From Streptomyces sp. JHA26 (lineage in GTDB: Bacteria; Actinomycetota; Actinomycetes; Streptomycetales; Streptomycetaceae): 48,344 bases of DNA. The stretch spans positions 1 to 48,344 of the forward strand of contig NZ_BDJC01000054.1 of assembly GCF_002005565.1 (NCBI RefSeq), written 5' to 3'. Shown one piece after another: positions 1 to 7,143 of the stretch (the stretch's first letter is position 1; each line of letters opens with the position of its first letter). The translations under genes were made by a program, and so were the position numbers. Below the pieces are notes generated by a model. It saw only the letters and a program-made list of their open reading frames with translations, searched no databases and was not told the origin of the DNA.

Positions 1-26
1 GGAGGCGCCGGGACCGGGCGCGATGG

Positions 27-971
27 TCAGGCGGCGGGGGTGGGGCGCCGCGGCTGGGGTCGCCCGCCACGCCGGACGGCTCCGTAGGTCTTCTCGAGCG
101 CCGCGGTCGTGGCGTCGAAGGACCGCTGCGCGACTCCGACGAACAGGCAGTCGATCAGCGCCAGTTGGGCGATGCGGCTGGCGGTCGCACCGGAGCGGAA
201 GGGAGTTTCCCGGACGCAGGTGGCCAGGACGAGGTCCGCGCTCACGGCGAGGGTGGAGCGGGGCGCGTTGGTGAGCGCGATCGTGGTCGCGCCGCGCTCG
301 GCGGCCACCTGGAGGGGCTCGACGGTGTCCTCGGTCTCCCCGGAGTGGGAGACGGCCAGGGCGACGTCGCCCGGCCCGAGCAGGGCGGTGGCGGTGAGCG
401 CGGCGTGCCGGTCGGTCCACACGAAGGCCGTACGGCCGATGCGGTGCAGTTTCTGGTGCAGGTCCTGGCCGACGAAGGCGCTGGCACCGACGCCGAAGAC
501 GTCGATCCGCCGGGCATCCGCCACGGCGTCCACGGCGCGGCCCAGCACCTCGACGTCCAGCCCGGCCGCGGTGTCCTCCAGGGCGTGCACCTCGTTGTAG
601 ACGATCTTCCGGACGATCTCGTCCAGTGTGTCGGTGGCACTGATGTCGGTGCCCGGGGCCGGGCGGTCGCCCCCGCGCGCGTCCTCGCGGGCCGCTGCCG
701 CGGCCAGCGCGAGGCGTAGCTGCGGATAGTTGGCGATGCCTATGGCCCGGCAGAAGCGCATCACCGTCGCCACCGACGTGTCGGCCCGCTTGCCGAGCGC
801 GCTGATGGACAGCTCCGAGGCCTGCGCCGGATCGGTCAGCACGGCCTGTGCCACCCGCCGCTCCGAGGGCGCGAGGGAGGGCAGCGCCGCCCGGATGGCC
901 GCCAGGGTCCCGGCCGGGGGCGCGTCCTCTGCGGGCCGGTCCGTGGCGCGGCGTCGTTCCTGGTGGGGCAT
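27..971 (-). CDS. MurR/RpiR-family regulator with SIS domain
   Basis: This 314-residue protein is a probable sugar-phosphate-responsive DNA-binding regulator. An N-terminal RpiR-type helix-turn-helix spans about residues 22-92 (SISALGKRADTSVATVMRF). A C-terminal SIS sugar-isomerase fold covers about residues 145-285 (VFGVGASAFVGQD and VSHSGETEDTV are the phosphosugar-binding stretches). The ATG start has an AGGAGGG box eight bases upstream. It is transcribed divergently from a sodium:solute symporter and anmK. By family knowledge it therefore probably controls uptake and recycling of N-acetylmuramic acid, with MurNAc-6-phosphate as a plausible effector. A murQ etherase, often found in such loci, is not seen and may lie left of the window. 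Confidence 0.9.
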   Translation of the reverse strand: MPHQERRRATDRPAEDAPPAGTLAAIRAALPSLAPSERRVAQAVLTDPAQASELSISALGKRADTSVATVMRFCRAIGIANYPQLRLALAAAAAREDARGGDRPAPGTDISATDTLDEIVRKIVYNEVHALEDTAAGLDVEVLGRAVDAVADARRIDVFGVGASAFVGQDLHQKLHRIGRTAFVWTDRHAALTATALLGPGDVALAVSHSGETEDTVEPLQVAAERGATTIALTNAPRSTLAVSADLVLATCVRETPFRSGATASRIAQLALIDCLFVGVAQRSFDATTAALEKTYGAVRRGGRPQPRRPTPAA

Positions 972-1063
972 GGGCCGTTCCCTCCTGGGTCGGTGGCCGA
1001 CACAGTAGCCACGCCCATGTGGGACGTCAAAAAGTTACGTCGCACATCAGGCTAGGTTACTTA

Positions 1064-1092
1064 TTGACATGCGGAGGTCGGTGTTCCGATAC
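1064..1092 (+). promoter_or_regulatory. Promoter for symporter-anmK operon
   Basis: TTGACA (1064-1069) is followed after exactly 17 bases by CGATAC (1087-1092), a good vegetative-type promoter facing the symporter. Just upstream, GTTAC occurs twice (about 1033-1037 and 1056-1060), and GTCAA and TTGAC flank the block. These are candidate RpiR binding elements lying between the two divergent genes. The predicted leader would be about 160 bases long. Confidence 0.6.
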
Positions 1093-1137
1093 TCGCTGGA
1101 CGGCACGCGCCCGCCGGCCCCGAGCACTTCCTTCCCC

Positions 1138-1173
1138 CACGAACCCCACGAACCCCGCGAACCTCACGAACCC
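1138..1173 (+). repeat. Four 9-bp tandem repeats in leader
   Basis: The unit CACGAACCC occurs at 1138, 1147 and 1165, with a variant copy CGCGAACCT at 1156. The array lies in the predicted untranslated leader of the symporter gene. No function is known to me; slippage or RNA structure are possibilities. Confidence 0.7.
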
Positions 1174-1259
1174 CACGTCGTCCGTGCCGGACGGCCGACG
1201 TCCGTCCCCACCGCCCCCACCCGGCCGGCGACGCCGCCGGCCGTTGCCCAGGAGTGAGC

Positions 1260-2816
1260 GTGCGTCAACTCGACCTCGTGGTGATCGTCGTCTACCTCGT
1301 GGCGATCGCCTGGATCGGCCTGCGGCTGGCCGGCCGGCAGAAGACCTCCAAGGACTACTTCGTCGGTGAAGGCCACATGCCGTGGTGGACCGTGGCCTTC
1401 TCGGTGGTGGCCACCGAGACCAGCGTGCTCACCGTCATCAGCGTGCCCGGCGGTGCGTACAGCGGCCAGGCCTTCGGCAACGTCGAACTCGCCCTCGGTT
1501 ACGTCATCGGCCGCGTCGTCGTGGCCGCCGTGCTGATCCCCCTGTACAAGCGCGGCGGATTCGTCAGCGCCTACCAGTACCTGGGCAGCCGGTTCGGGCT
1601 GAAGCTGCAGGGACTCGCCTCGGTGACCTTCGTCTTCACCCGGCTCCTCGCCGAGGGCGTACGGCTGTTCGCCTCCGCCATCCCGATCAAGCTGCTGCTC
1701 GACGAGTTCGGCGTGCACACGAGCTACCGCGTCATCATCATCGCCGTCACCGCGGTCACCGTCCTCTACACCTACCTCGGCGGCATCAAGGCGGTCATCT
1801 GGACCGACACCGTCCAGATGGTCCTGTACGTGGGCGGCGCCCTCCTCGCCATCGGCGTCCTGTCCGCCCACGTCGGCGCCGACGGCTACGCACAGGCCCT
1901 GGACGCGGGCAAGTTCCGGCTGTTCGACACCGACTTCGACCCGGCGCACATCCTCACCAGCCCCTTCGCCCTGCCGACCGCCATCATCGGCGGCGCCGTC
2001 TTCGCCATGGCCAGCCACGGCTCCGACCAGCTGATGGTCCAGCGCGTCCTGTCCACGCGCACCCTGCGCGACGGCCAGAAGGCCATGATCGCCTCGGGCG
2101 TCTTCGTCACCGTCCAGTTCGCCGCCTTCTCCCTCGTCGGAGCGCTCCTGTGGTCCTACAACAAGGGCCGCAGTTTCGAGGAACTCGGCCTGAGCAGCAC
2201 CGACAACCTCTACCCGGAGTTCATCCTGCACGGGCTGCCCGTGGTGGTCTCCGGGCTGCTCGTGGCCGGCATCCTCGGCGCCGCGATGGGTTCCCTGTCC
2301 TCGGCGCTCAACTCCATGTCCAACTCGACGGTCGCCGACATCATCCACAGCTTCTTCCGCAGCACACCGTCCGAGGAGTTCCTGCTCAGGCTCGCCCGCG
2401 TGATGACCCTGGTGTGGGCGGTGCTGATGGCCGTCTTCGCCTGTGCCTTCAGCACCAGCACCGGCAACGTCTACCTCACCGGCCTCACCATCGCCGGCTA
2501 CACGTACGGCGCCCTGCTCGGTGCCTTCCTGCTCGGCCGCCTCGTGCGCCGGGCCAACGAGGCCGACTCGGTCGTGGCGTTCCTCGTGACGGTCGCCGTG
2601 ATGACCTACCTCGTGCGCGGCGTGAAGATCGACGTCGACGTCGCGGGCGCCACCGTGCCGACGGGCATCGCCGCGCAGTGGCTGGTGCCGATCGGCGTCG
2701 CGGTCACCCTGGCCGTCGGCGCGCTGACGAGCCTGTTCCACCGCGCCCCCGAGGCCGCGGAAGGCACCGACGGCACCGACCCGGCCCGCGCCGAGACGGC
2801 CGGGGTCCGGGAATGA
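1260..2816 (+). CDS. Sodium:solute symporter (SSS family)
   Basis: This 518-residue polytopic membrane protein probably imports a sugar or amino-sugar with sodium. It carries the SSS hallmark near the N terminus (VAFSVVATETSVLTVISVPG) and roughly 13 hydrophobic segments, ending in a short charged tail. I chose the GTG at 1260 because AGGAG (1249-1253) lies six bases before it; the in-frame GTG at 1254 abuts that box. It is divergent from the RpiR regulator and sits upstream of anmK, with its TGA overlapping an ATG (ATGA at 2813-2816). The context suggests an N-acetylmuramic acid or related cell-wall sugar substrate, which is inference. Confidence 0.92.
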   Translation: MRQLDLVVIVVYLVAIAWIGLRLAGRQKTSKDYFVGEGHMPWWTVAFSVVATETSVLTVISVPGGAYSGQAFGNVELALGYVIGRVVVAAVLIPLYKRGGFVSAYQYLGSRFGLKLQGLASVTFVFTRLLAEGVRLFASAIPIKLLLDEFGVHTSYRVIIIAVTAVTVLYTYLGGIKAVIWTDTVQMVLYVGGALLAIGVLSAHVGADGYAQALDAGKFRLFDTDFDPAHILTSPFALPTAIIGGAVFAMASHGSDQLMVQRVLSTRTLRDGQKAMIASGVFVTVQFAAFSLVGALLWSYNKGRSFEELGLSSTDNLYPEFILHGLPVVVSGLLVAGILGAAMGSLSSALNSMSNSTVADIIHSFFRSTPSEEFLLRLARVMTLVWAVLMAVFACAFSTSTGNVYLTGLTIAGYTYGALLGAFLLGRLVRRANEADSVVAFLVTVAVMTYLVRGVKIDVDVAGATVPTGIAAQWLVPIGVAVTLAVGALTSLFHRAPEAAEGTDGTDPARAETAGVRE

Positions 2817-2894
2817 CGGAGCACGCGCACCGCCGCACCGGGCCCTCCGGCAGGGCCCCGACCCCGTACCCCGCCGAACATCCCCGGAGCAGCC

Positions 2895-3002
2895 ATGCCG
2901 CAGACGCAGCCGCAGACGCAGCCGCAGACGCAGCCGCAGGCACAGACGCAGTGGACACCGGACCCGGGCCGCACCGCGCGCCGGGAGACGACATGCGCGT
3001 GA
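2895..3002 (+). CDS. Possible 35-codon leader ORF before anmK
   Basis: An ATG at 2895 has GGAG (2886-2889) five bases upstream and opens a 35-codon frame. It begins MPQTQPQTQPQTQPQAQTQ and stops at TGA 3000-3002, overlapping the anmK start (2993) by ten bases. Its core is encoded by a 12-bp tandem repeat. It could be a translationally coupled leader peptide or chance; the repeat biases composition in all frames. An alternative is that anmK itself begins at the ATGA overlap (2813) with a low-complexity Ala/Asp extension. Confidence 0.3.
   Translation: MPQTQPQTQPQTQPQAQTQWTPDPGRTARRETTCA
2898..2945 (+). repeat. 12-bp tandem repeat upstream of anmK
   Basis: CCGCAGACGCAG is repeated at 2898, 2910 and 2922, with a degenerate fourth copy at 2934. 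In the frame of a hypothetical extended AnmK it encodes ADAA units; in the frame of the small ORF it encodes PQTQ units. Because the unit is a multiple of three, copy-number changes would keep every frame open. Confidence 0.85.
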
Positions 3003-4180
3003 TCGGCCTGATGTCGGGCACCTCCTACGACGCCATCGAAGCCGCCGCCGCGGACCTCGCCCTGGACGGCGACACCCTGTGCCTGCGGCCGCTGGGACAC
3101 CTCTCCGTCCCCTACCCGGCCGAGCTGCGGGACCTGATCTCCGCCACCCTGCCGCCGGCCACCACGACCACCCGTGCCGTGTGCGCCCTGGACACCGGCG
3201 TGGGACAGGCCTTCGCCGCGGCCGCCGGGCGCGCCCTCGACGACCTGTGCGACGGCGCCGCCGACCTGGTCGTCTCGCACGGCCAGACCGTGCACCACTG
3301 GGTCGAGGACGGCACCGTCCGCGGCACGCTCCAGCTCGGCCAGCCCGCCTGGATCGCCGAGGCCACCGGACTCCCGGTCGTCTCCGACCTGCGCAGCCGG
3401 GACGTCGCAGCCGGTGGCCAGGGAGCCCCGCTGGTCGGCATGACCGACACGATGCTGCTGCGCGCACTGCCCGGCACACCCGCGGCCCTCAACCTCGGCG
3501 GCATCGCCAACATCACCGTCGTCGCCCCCGGCGCCGAGCCGCTCGCCTTCGACACCGGACCGGCGAACGCCCTGCTGGACGCGGCCGTACGGCACTTCAC
3601 GGACGGTGCCGCCGCCTACGACGAGGACGGCCGCCGGGCAGCCGCGGGCCGCACCAGCCCGGCACTGCTGCGCGCCCTGCTCGACGACCCGTACTACCTC
3701 AGGCCCGCCCCGAAGAGCACCGGCAAGGAACACTTCCACCTGCCCTACCTGCGGCGGGCGTTGGAGAAGGCGCCCACGCCCGAGGCCGACGACGTCCTCG
3801 CCACCCTCACCCGACTCACCGCCGTCACCGTCGCCGACGCCTGCCGCGACCACGGGGTCACCGACCTCGTCGTCTCCGGCGGGGGCGTCCGCAACCCCGT
3901 GCTGATGCGCATGCTCGCCGACGAACTGCCCGGCGTGCCACTGCGCCCCAGCGACGCCCTGGGGATGCCCTCCGACGCCAAGGAGGCCCTGGCCTTCGCG
4001 ATCCTCGGCTTCCTCACCGTCCACGGCCTGCCCGGCACCCTCCCCACGGGCACCGGCGCCCGCCGGGCCACCCTCCTGGGCAGCATCACCCCCGGGAGGT
4101 CCCCGCTGCGCCTGCCCGAACCCGCGGCACGGGCACCCCGCCTGCTGCGCATCACCGACCCGGCCCGCCCCCTCCGTTGA
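2993..4180 (+). CDS. anmK: Anhydro-N-acetylmuramic acid kinase
   Basis: This 395-residue sugar kinase phosphorylates and opens 1,6-anhydro-MurNAc to MurNAc-6-phosphate in peptidoglycan recycling. It opens with the family signature MRVIGLMSGTSYDAIEAA (ATP site), then shows SHGQTVHHW, LNLGGIANIT, FDTGPANALLDA and SGGGVRNPVLM, all AnmK landmarks. The ATG at 2993 is preferred because the conserved N terminus starts there and GGAG (2984-2987) is five bases upstream. An in-frame ATG at 2813 would add about 60 low-complexity residues. It follows the symporter in what looks like one operon with the divergent RpiR regulator. Confidence 0.93.
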   Translation: MRVIGLMSGTSYDAIEAAAADLALDGDTLCLRPLGHLSVPYPAELRDLISATLPPATTTTRAVCALDTGVGQAFAAAAGRALDDLCDGAADLVVSHGQTVHHWVEDGTVRGTLQLGQPAWIAEATGLPVVSDLRSRDVAAGGQGAPLVGMTDTMLLRALPGTPAALNLGGIANITVVAPGAEPLAFDTGPANALLDAAVRHFTDGAAAYDEDGRRAAAGRTSPALLRALLDDPYYLRPAPKSTGKEHFHLPYLRRALEKAPTPEADDVLATLTRLTAVTVADACRDHGVTDLVVSGGGVRNPVLMRMLADELPGVPLRPSDALGMPSDAKEALAFAILGFLTVHGLPGTLPTGTGARRATLLGSITPGRSPLRLPEPAARAPRLLRITDPARPLR

Positions 4181-4214
4181 CCGGCGGCTCCGCGCCGCCG
4201 GCCGTCGTCCGGGC

Positions 4215-4730
4215 TCAGCAGCCGCCGCAGTTGTAGTACGTGACGTCCCAGTGGTTGCCCTCGTCGGCGTAGACGTTGCCGGAGCCCGAGCGCCACTGCG
4301 CGGCGCCGTCGCCGCGCAGGCCGATGTAGGTGAAGCTGTTCTTGATGTAGTTGCCGACGCACGTGTACTTGCTGAAGTCCAGCTTGTAGCCGTTCCAGTG
4401 CGAGTAGGTGCCGGAGGCGTGACCGGTCTCGGTGCCGCCGGTGATGTTCAGCGCGCACCCGCTGGCCCGCTTGAGGGTCTGGGCGCCCTGCGCGGTGGCG
4501 AGGTTGAGCTGGTCGAAGGACGTGCAGGTCGAGTTGTTGCGGTTGGAGCAGTTGCCGGAGGACGACCAGGTGATCCCGACCTCGCGGAACATGGACGTCG
4601 CGGTGGCGTGGCTGATCTTGGTCACCGCGAACGCGTCGCCGGCGCTGCCGACGACGACGGCGCCGGGGGCGGCCACCAGGGCGAGGGCGGTGACGGCCGA
4701 CCGGATGCGGATGCCCTTCGGAGACTTCAT
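4215..4730 (-). CDS. Small secreted protein with M15-like motif
   Basis: This 171-residue exported protein has a signal peptide (Lys/Arg N terminus, hydrophobic ALALVAAPGAVVVGSAG, Ala-X-Ala near residue 34). The mature part has about seven cysteines (CSNRNNSTC, YTCVG, YYNCGGC), suggesting disulfides. The segment TGHASGTYSHWNGYKLDF resembles the His-containing core of peptidase M15/hedgehog-like domains, and FREVGITWSSSGNC also recurs in secreted proteins of that type. I would call it M15-like without claiming activity. The start follows GGAGG with good spacing. It is convergent with anmK, ending 34 bases from it. Confidence 0.75.
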   Translation of the reverse strand: MKSPKGIRIRSAVTALALVAAPGAVVVGSAGDAFAVTKISHATATSMFREVGITWSSSGNCSNRNNSTCTSFDQLNLATAQGAQTLKRASGCALNITGGTETGHASGTYSHWNGYKLDFSKYTCVGNYIKNSFTYIGLRGDGAAQWRSGSGNVYADEGNHWDVTYYNCGGC

Positions 4731-4902
4731 CGAAAACCTCCATGCAGTACGTCATGCTGCTCGTGGGGTGGTTGAGCACGCGGTGCACGACGATGGTGCC
4801 CGAGGTCTACGCGCGTACGCCAGAGGGCGTCGGCGGCGGCGCCCGGCCGGGTCGGGCGGCGCTCGGCCGGGGCGGGCGGTGGACGTCCAGCAGAATGACC
4901 GC

Positions 4903-5370
4903 ATGACCCGAACTCCCCGCACCCGCACCCCCGTCGAGGGCGGCCCGGTACGCGTCCGCCTCGCGGCGGGGGCGGCCGCCCTGGTGACCGTCGGCGCGGG
5001 AACCGGCCTCAGGGCGGTGTCGGAGGGGGAGGTGGCCAAGTACGGAGGCGACGCCCTCTACACCCTTCTGCTCCTCGCCCTCGTCCTCCTCGCGGCACCG
5101 CGGACGACACCGTGGAAGGCCGCCGCGGTGGCCCTGGCCGCGAGTTGGGGCGTCGAGTTCCTCCAGCTCACCGGTCTGCCGGCGGGGCTCTCCCGGCGGA
5201 GCACGGCGGCCCGCCTGGTCCTCGGTTCCACCTTCAACGCACCGGACCTGCTCTGGTACGCGGTCGGCGCCGCGGTCGGGTGGCTCGTCGCGGGCCGGAC
5301 ACGTGGTGCCCGGACCCCGGTCACAGCCGGCCCGAGCGCTGTGCCCGCAGGGCCGTCTGGAAGCGGTTAG
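4903..5370 (+). CDS. DUF2809 family membrane protein
   Basis: This 155-residue protein has about four hydrophobic segments (AAGAAALVTVGAGTGL, LYTLLLLALVLLA, VALAASWGVEFLQLTG, LLWYAVGAAVGWLVAG). It carries the DUF2809-like pattern KYGGDALYTLLL near residue 50. Function is unknown. The ATG at 4903 gives a typical length for the family; an upstream in-frame extension has no membrane-protein character. Its 3' end overlaps the remains of a LuxR-type gene on the other strand. Confidence 0.75.
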   Translation: MTRTPRTRTPVEGGPVRVRLAAGAAALVTVGAGTGLRAVSEGEVAKYGGDALYTLLLLALVLLAAPRTTPWKAAAVALAASWGVEFLQLTGLPAGLSRRSTAARLVLGSTFNAPDLLWYAVGAAVGWLVAGRTRGARTPVTAGPSAVPAGPSGSG

Positions 5371-5497
5371 CGGCGCCGAGCCGGGCCATGAGGACCTGGA
5401 GGCGCCGGAACGACGTACGGCGGCTGGTGCCCGGTCCACGCGCGACGACCTGGTCCGTCGCGCCGCCGGCCGGAAGACGCAGCAGGCGACGGTCGGC
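5321..5497 (-). pseudogene. Relic of LuxR-type HTH regulator (C-terminal part)
   Basis: Read on the minus strand, this stretch ends in RRLQVLMARLGAANRFQTALRA followed by a stop, preceded by LLRLPAGGATDQVVA and SRRTSFRRL. These match in order the helices of a GerE/LuxR DNA-binding domain of the kind common in Streptomyces. No receiver, ATPase or other N-terminal domain precedes it, and no good start site is present (the nearest ATG at 5593 lies across an inverted repeat). I infer a truncated gene whose last 50 bases overlap the DUF2809 gene. A short stand-alone HTH protein is the alternative. Confidence 0.6.
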
Positions 5498-5568
5498 GGG
5501 CGGGGGTCCGGCGGGGCGGGCGTTTCGAACGGCTCCGCCGCACCGGTGAGTACCGGCGAGCGCGTGCT

Positions 5569-5586
5569 CTGAGTACCCGTACTCAG
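5569..5586. promoter_or_regulatory. Perfect inverted repeat, candidate operator
   Basis: CTGAGTAC and GTACTCAG are separated by two bases. A further half-site TGAGTAC lies at 5547-5553. The site is 67 bases before the lipoprotein gene; a GGGTAC hexamer (5616-5621) sits between them. It may be the operator of the lost LuxR-type regulator or of another factor. Confidence 0.5.
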
Positions 5587-5652
5587 GACCCACCGCCGGG
5601 CGTCGGCGAAGGTGGGGGTACCTGCCCGTCCTCGCCGACCCCGGGAGACCCC

Positions 5653-6018
5653 ATGCGCACGACCAGCAGGCTCCGCCGACCTTCCGACCGCGCGCGGCGC
5701 GGCGTCGTCCGCGTCACGGCCGCCACCGTTCTCGGGTGTGCCACCGCGGCTCTGGTGCTCACCGGTTGCTCGCTGGAGTACCGGGAGGACATCTGCAGCG
5801 GGGGCGAGTATCCGGTCACGTCGATCGGTGGCACCGGCTCCGCGTGCGTCCCGGACGGCGAGCGGCCTCCCCAGGGCTACACGCGCTACCCCGAGGGCAA
5901 GGTGCCGCAACAGGTCGACGACAAGTGGGACGTGTACTGGCGCACTCACATGATCGACGAGAAGGGTGTCGTCGTGGATGTTCCCGAGGGCGGCGTGGAT
6001 GTTCCCGAGGGCGGCTGA
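5653..6018 (+). CDS. SCO0607-type lipoprotein
   Basis: This 121-residue protein has an Arg-rich N terminus, a hydrophobic stretch and the lipobox LTGC (Cys at about 39), so it should be lipid-anchored outside the membrane. The mature part (YREDICSGGEYPVTSIGGTGSACVPD, then YTRYPEGKVPQQVDDKWD) resembles the Streptomyces SCO0607 lipoprotein family as I recall it; no function is known. The C terminus carries an exact seven-residue duplication (VDVPEGG twice) from a 21-bp tandem duplication at 5974-6015. Confidence 0.8.
   Translation: MRTTSRLRRPSDRARRGVVRVTAATVLGCATAALVLTGCSLEYREDICSGGEYPVTSIGGTGSACVPDGERPPQGYTRYPEGKVPQQVDDKWDVYWRTHMIDEKGVVVDVPEGGVDVPEGG
5974..6015 (+). repeat. 21-bp tandem duplication inside lipoprotein gene
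   Basis: Two identical 21-base copies (5974-5994 and 5995-6015) each encode VDVPEGG and lie directly before the stop codon. The identity at every base indicates a recent in-frame duplication. Confidence 0.95.
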
Positions 6019-6060
6019 CCGCGTGGGGGAGGCCGCTGCGCGGCTCTTCTGCCCTCCCGC

Positions 6061-6081
6061 GTAACCGTTTATAGTGGTTAC
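6061..6081. promoter_or_regulatory. Palindromic operator over leaderless promoter
   Basis: GTAACC (6061-6066) and GGTTAC (6076-6081) form an inverted repeat around TATAGT (6070-6075), a -10-like hexamer. The ATG of the CGNR gene follows immediately at 6082, six bases after the hexamer. Transcription would start at or near the ATG, giving a leaderless mRNA whose promoter is covered by the palindrome. Autoregulation by the CGNR protein is a reasonable inference. Confidence 0.6.
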
Positions 6082-6684
6082 ATGGATGCGGTCCCCACCA
6101 AGGGGCTGACGCTGTACTCGCACGCCGGCGTCGCCTACCGATTCGATCCCGGTGCGCTGTGCCTGGAGCTGCTGACCACCGGAGGTCCCGGCCCCTACCG
6201 CCGGTACGAGGCGCTGCACGAGCCCGCCGACCTGGCCGGCTGGGCGGACCGGTCGCGGCTGACCCCGACGCCCGTGCTGGAGATCTCGGCGGACGAGGTG
6301 GCCGGCATGCGCAGACTGCGCGACGCGCTGTTCCGCGTGGTCCTCGCCCAGGTACGCGACGAGCCTCGCCCACCGGGCGACCTGGAGATCGTCAACGAGG
6401 CCGCCGCCCGCCCGGCCCTGGCCCCCGCCATCGCCCCGACCGGCGAGCGGCGGTGGGCCGGAACCCCCACCGGCACCCACCTGGCGGCCACCGTCGCCCG
6501 GGACGCCGTCGAGCTTCTGACCGGCCCCTTCGCGCACCGCATCCGCACCTGTGCCGCCGAGGACTGCCACCTCGTCTACGTCGACACCTCACGGCCCGGG
6601 CGCCGCCGCTGGTGCTCCATGGAGCACTGCGGCAACCGCCACAAGGTCAGGGCCCTGCGCGCCCGCCACACCGAGGAAGGATGA
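6082..6684 (+). CDS. CGNR zinc-finger / ABATE-domain regulator
   Basis: This 200-residue protein belongs to the actinobacterial CGNR family. The first 150 residues form the ABATE-like stress domain (YRFDPGALCLELLTTGG). The C terminus holds the zinc finger CAAEDC followed by RRRWCSMEHCGNRHK, with four cysteines and the eponymous CGNR. Such proteins are predicted DNA-binding regulators. No ribosome binding site precedes the ATG; the promoter arrangement indicates leaderless translation. Its stop overlaps the next gene (ATGA), so the SRPBCC protein is probably co-translated. Confidence 0.9.
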   Translation: MDAVPTKGLTLYSHAGVAYRFDPGALCLELLTTGGPGPYRRYEALHEPADLAGWADRSRLTPTPVLEISADEVAGMRRLRDALFRVVLAQVRDEPRPPGDLEIVNEAAARPALAPAIAPTGERRWAGTPTGTHLAATVARDAVELLTGPFAHRIRTCAAEDCHLVYVDTSRPGRRRWCSMEHCGNRHKVRALRARHTEEG

Positions 6685-7085
6685 CCGCCATGCCCACGGG
6701 ACTCACCCAGGACGCAGGCTGGCAGATCGGGGTGTCCCGCACCCTGGCCCACCCCCCGTCCGTCGTATGGGACTTCATCAGCGGCACCGAGGGACTCGCC
6801 CTCTGGCTCGGGCCGGGCGTGGTCCTCACTTCCGAACGTGGTGCCCCCTACCGGACGGGCGAGGGGGTGACGGGCGAGGTGCGCGGCTACCACCCGGGGA
6901 GGAAGATCCGCGTCACCCACGGCACCACCACGGTCCAGGTCGCCCTGGCGCCCGCCGCCGAGGGGGCCCGCACCATGCTCCGGTTCCACCAGGAGCACCT
7001 GACGGGCCCGGAGGAGCGCGAACGGCGACGGGCGCACTGGGGGCGCGTCATGGACCGGGTCGCCGCCGCCCTCGACGGGGCCTGA
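6681..7085 (+). CDS. SRPBCC / AHSA1-like protein
   Basis: This protein of about 134 residues has an activator-of-Hsp90-like START fold. The family pattern begins RTLAHPPSVVWDFISGTEGLALWLGPG and ends with a C-terminal helix (RRRAHWGRVMDRVAAALDG). Such proteins bind hydrophobic ligands or act as small stress proteins; the ligand is unknown. The ATG at 6681 overlaps the CGNR stop, and an in-frame ATG at 6690 has AGGAAGG at better spacing, so either may be used. Pairing with a CGNR regulator suggests joint control. Confidence 0.88.
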   Translation: MTAMPTGLTQDAGWQIGVSRTLAHPPSVVWDFISGTEGLALWLGPGVVLTSERGAPYRTGEGVTGEVRGYHPGRKIRVTHGTTTVQVALAPAAEGARTMLRFHQEHLTGPEERERRRAHWGRVMDRVAAALDGA

Positions 7086-7143
7086 CGACGGCGCGGGGCA
7101 CCGGTCGGAAGGCGGAGCGGCGGTCGGCCCGCCGGACGGAGGA

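Noticed and set aside
1138..1173. CRISPR-like array
   Set aside because: The 9-bp units are directly tandem with no spacers, and no cas genes occur in the window.
1164..3479. A 771-codon open frame opposite the symporter and anmK
   Set aside because: The product is low-complexity Arg/Gly/Asp-rich and antisense to two well-supported genes; it stays open because of GC codon bias.
6082..7085. CGNR/SRPBCC pair as a toxin-antitoxin system
   Set aside because: Both families are better explained as a regulator and a ligand-binding or stress protein; no toxin fold is visible.
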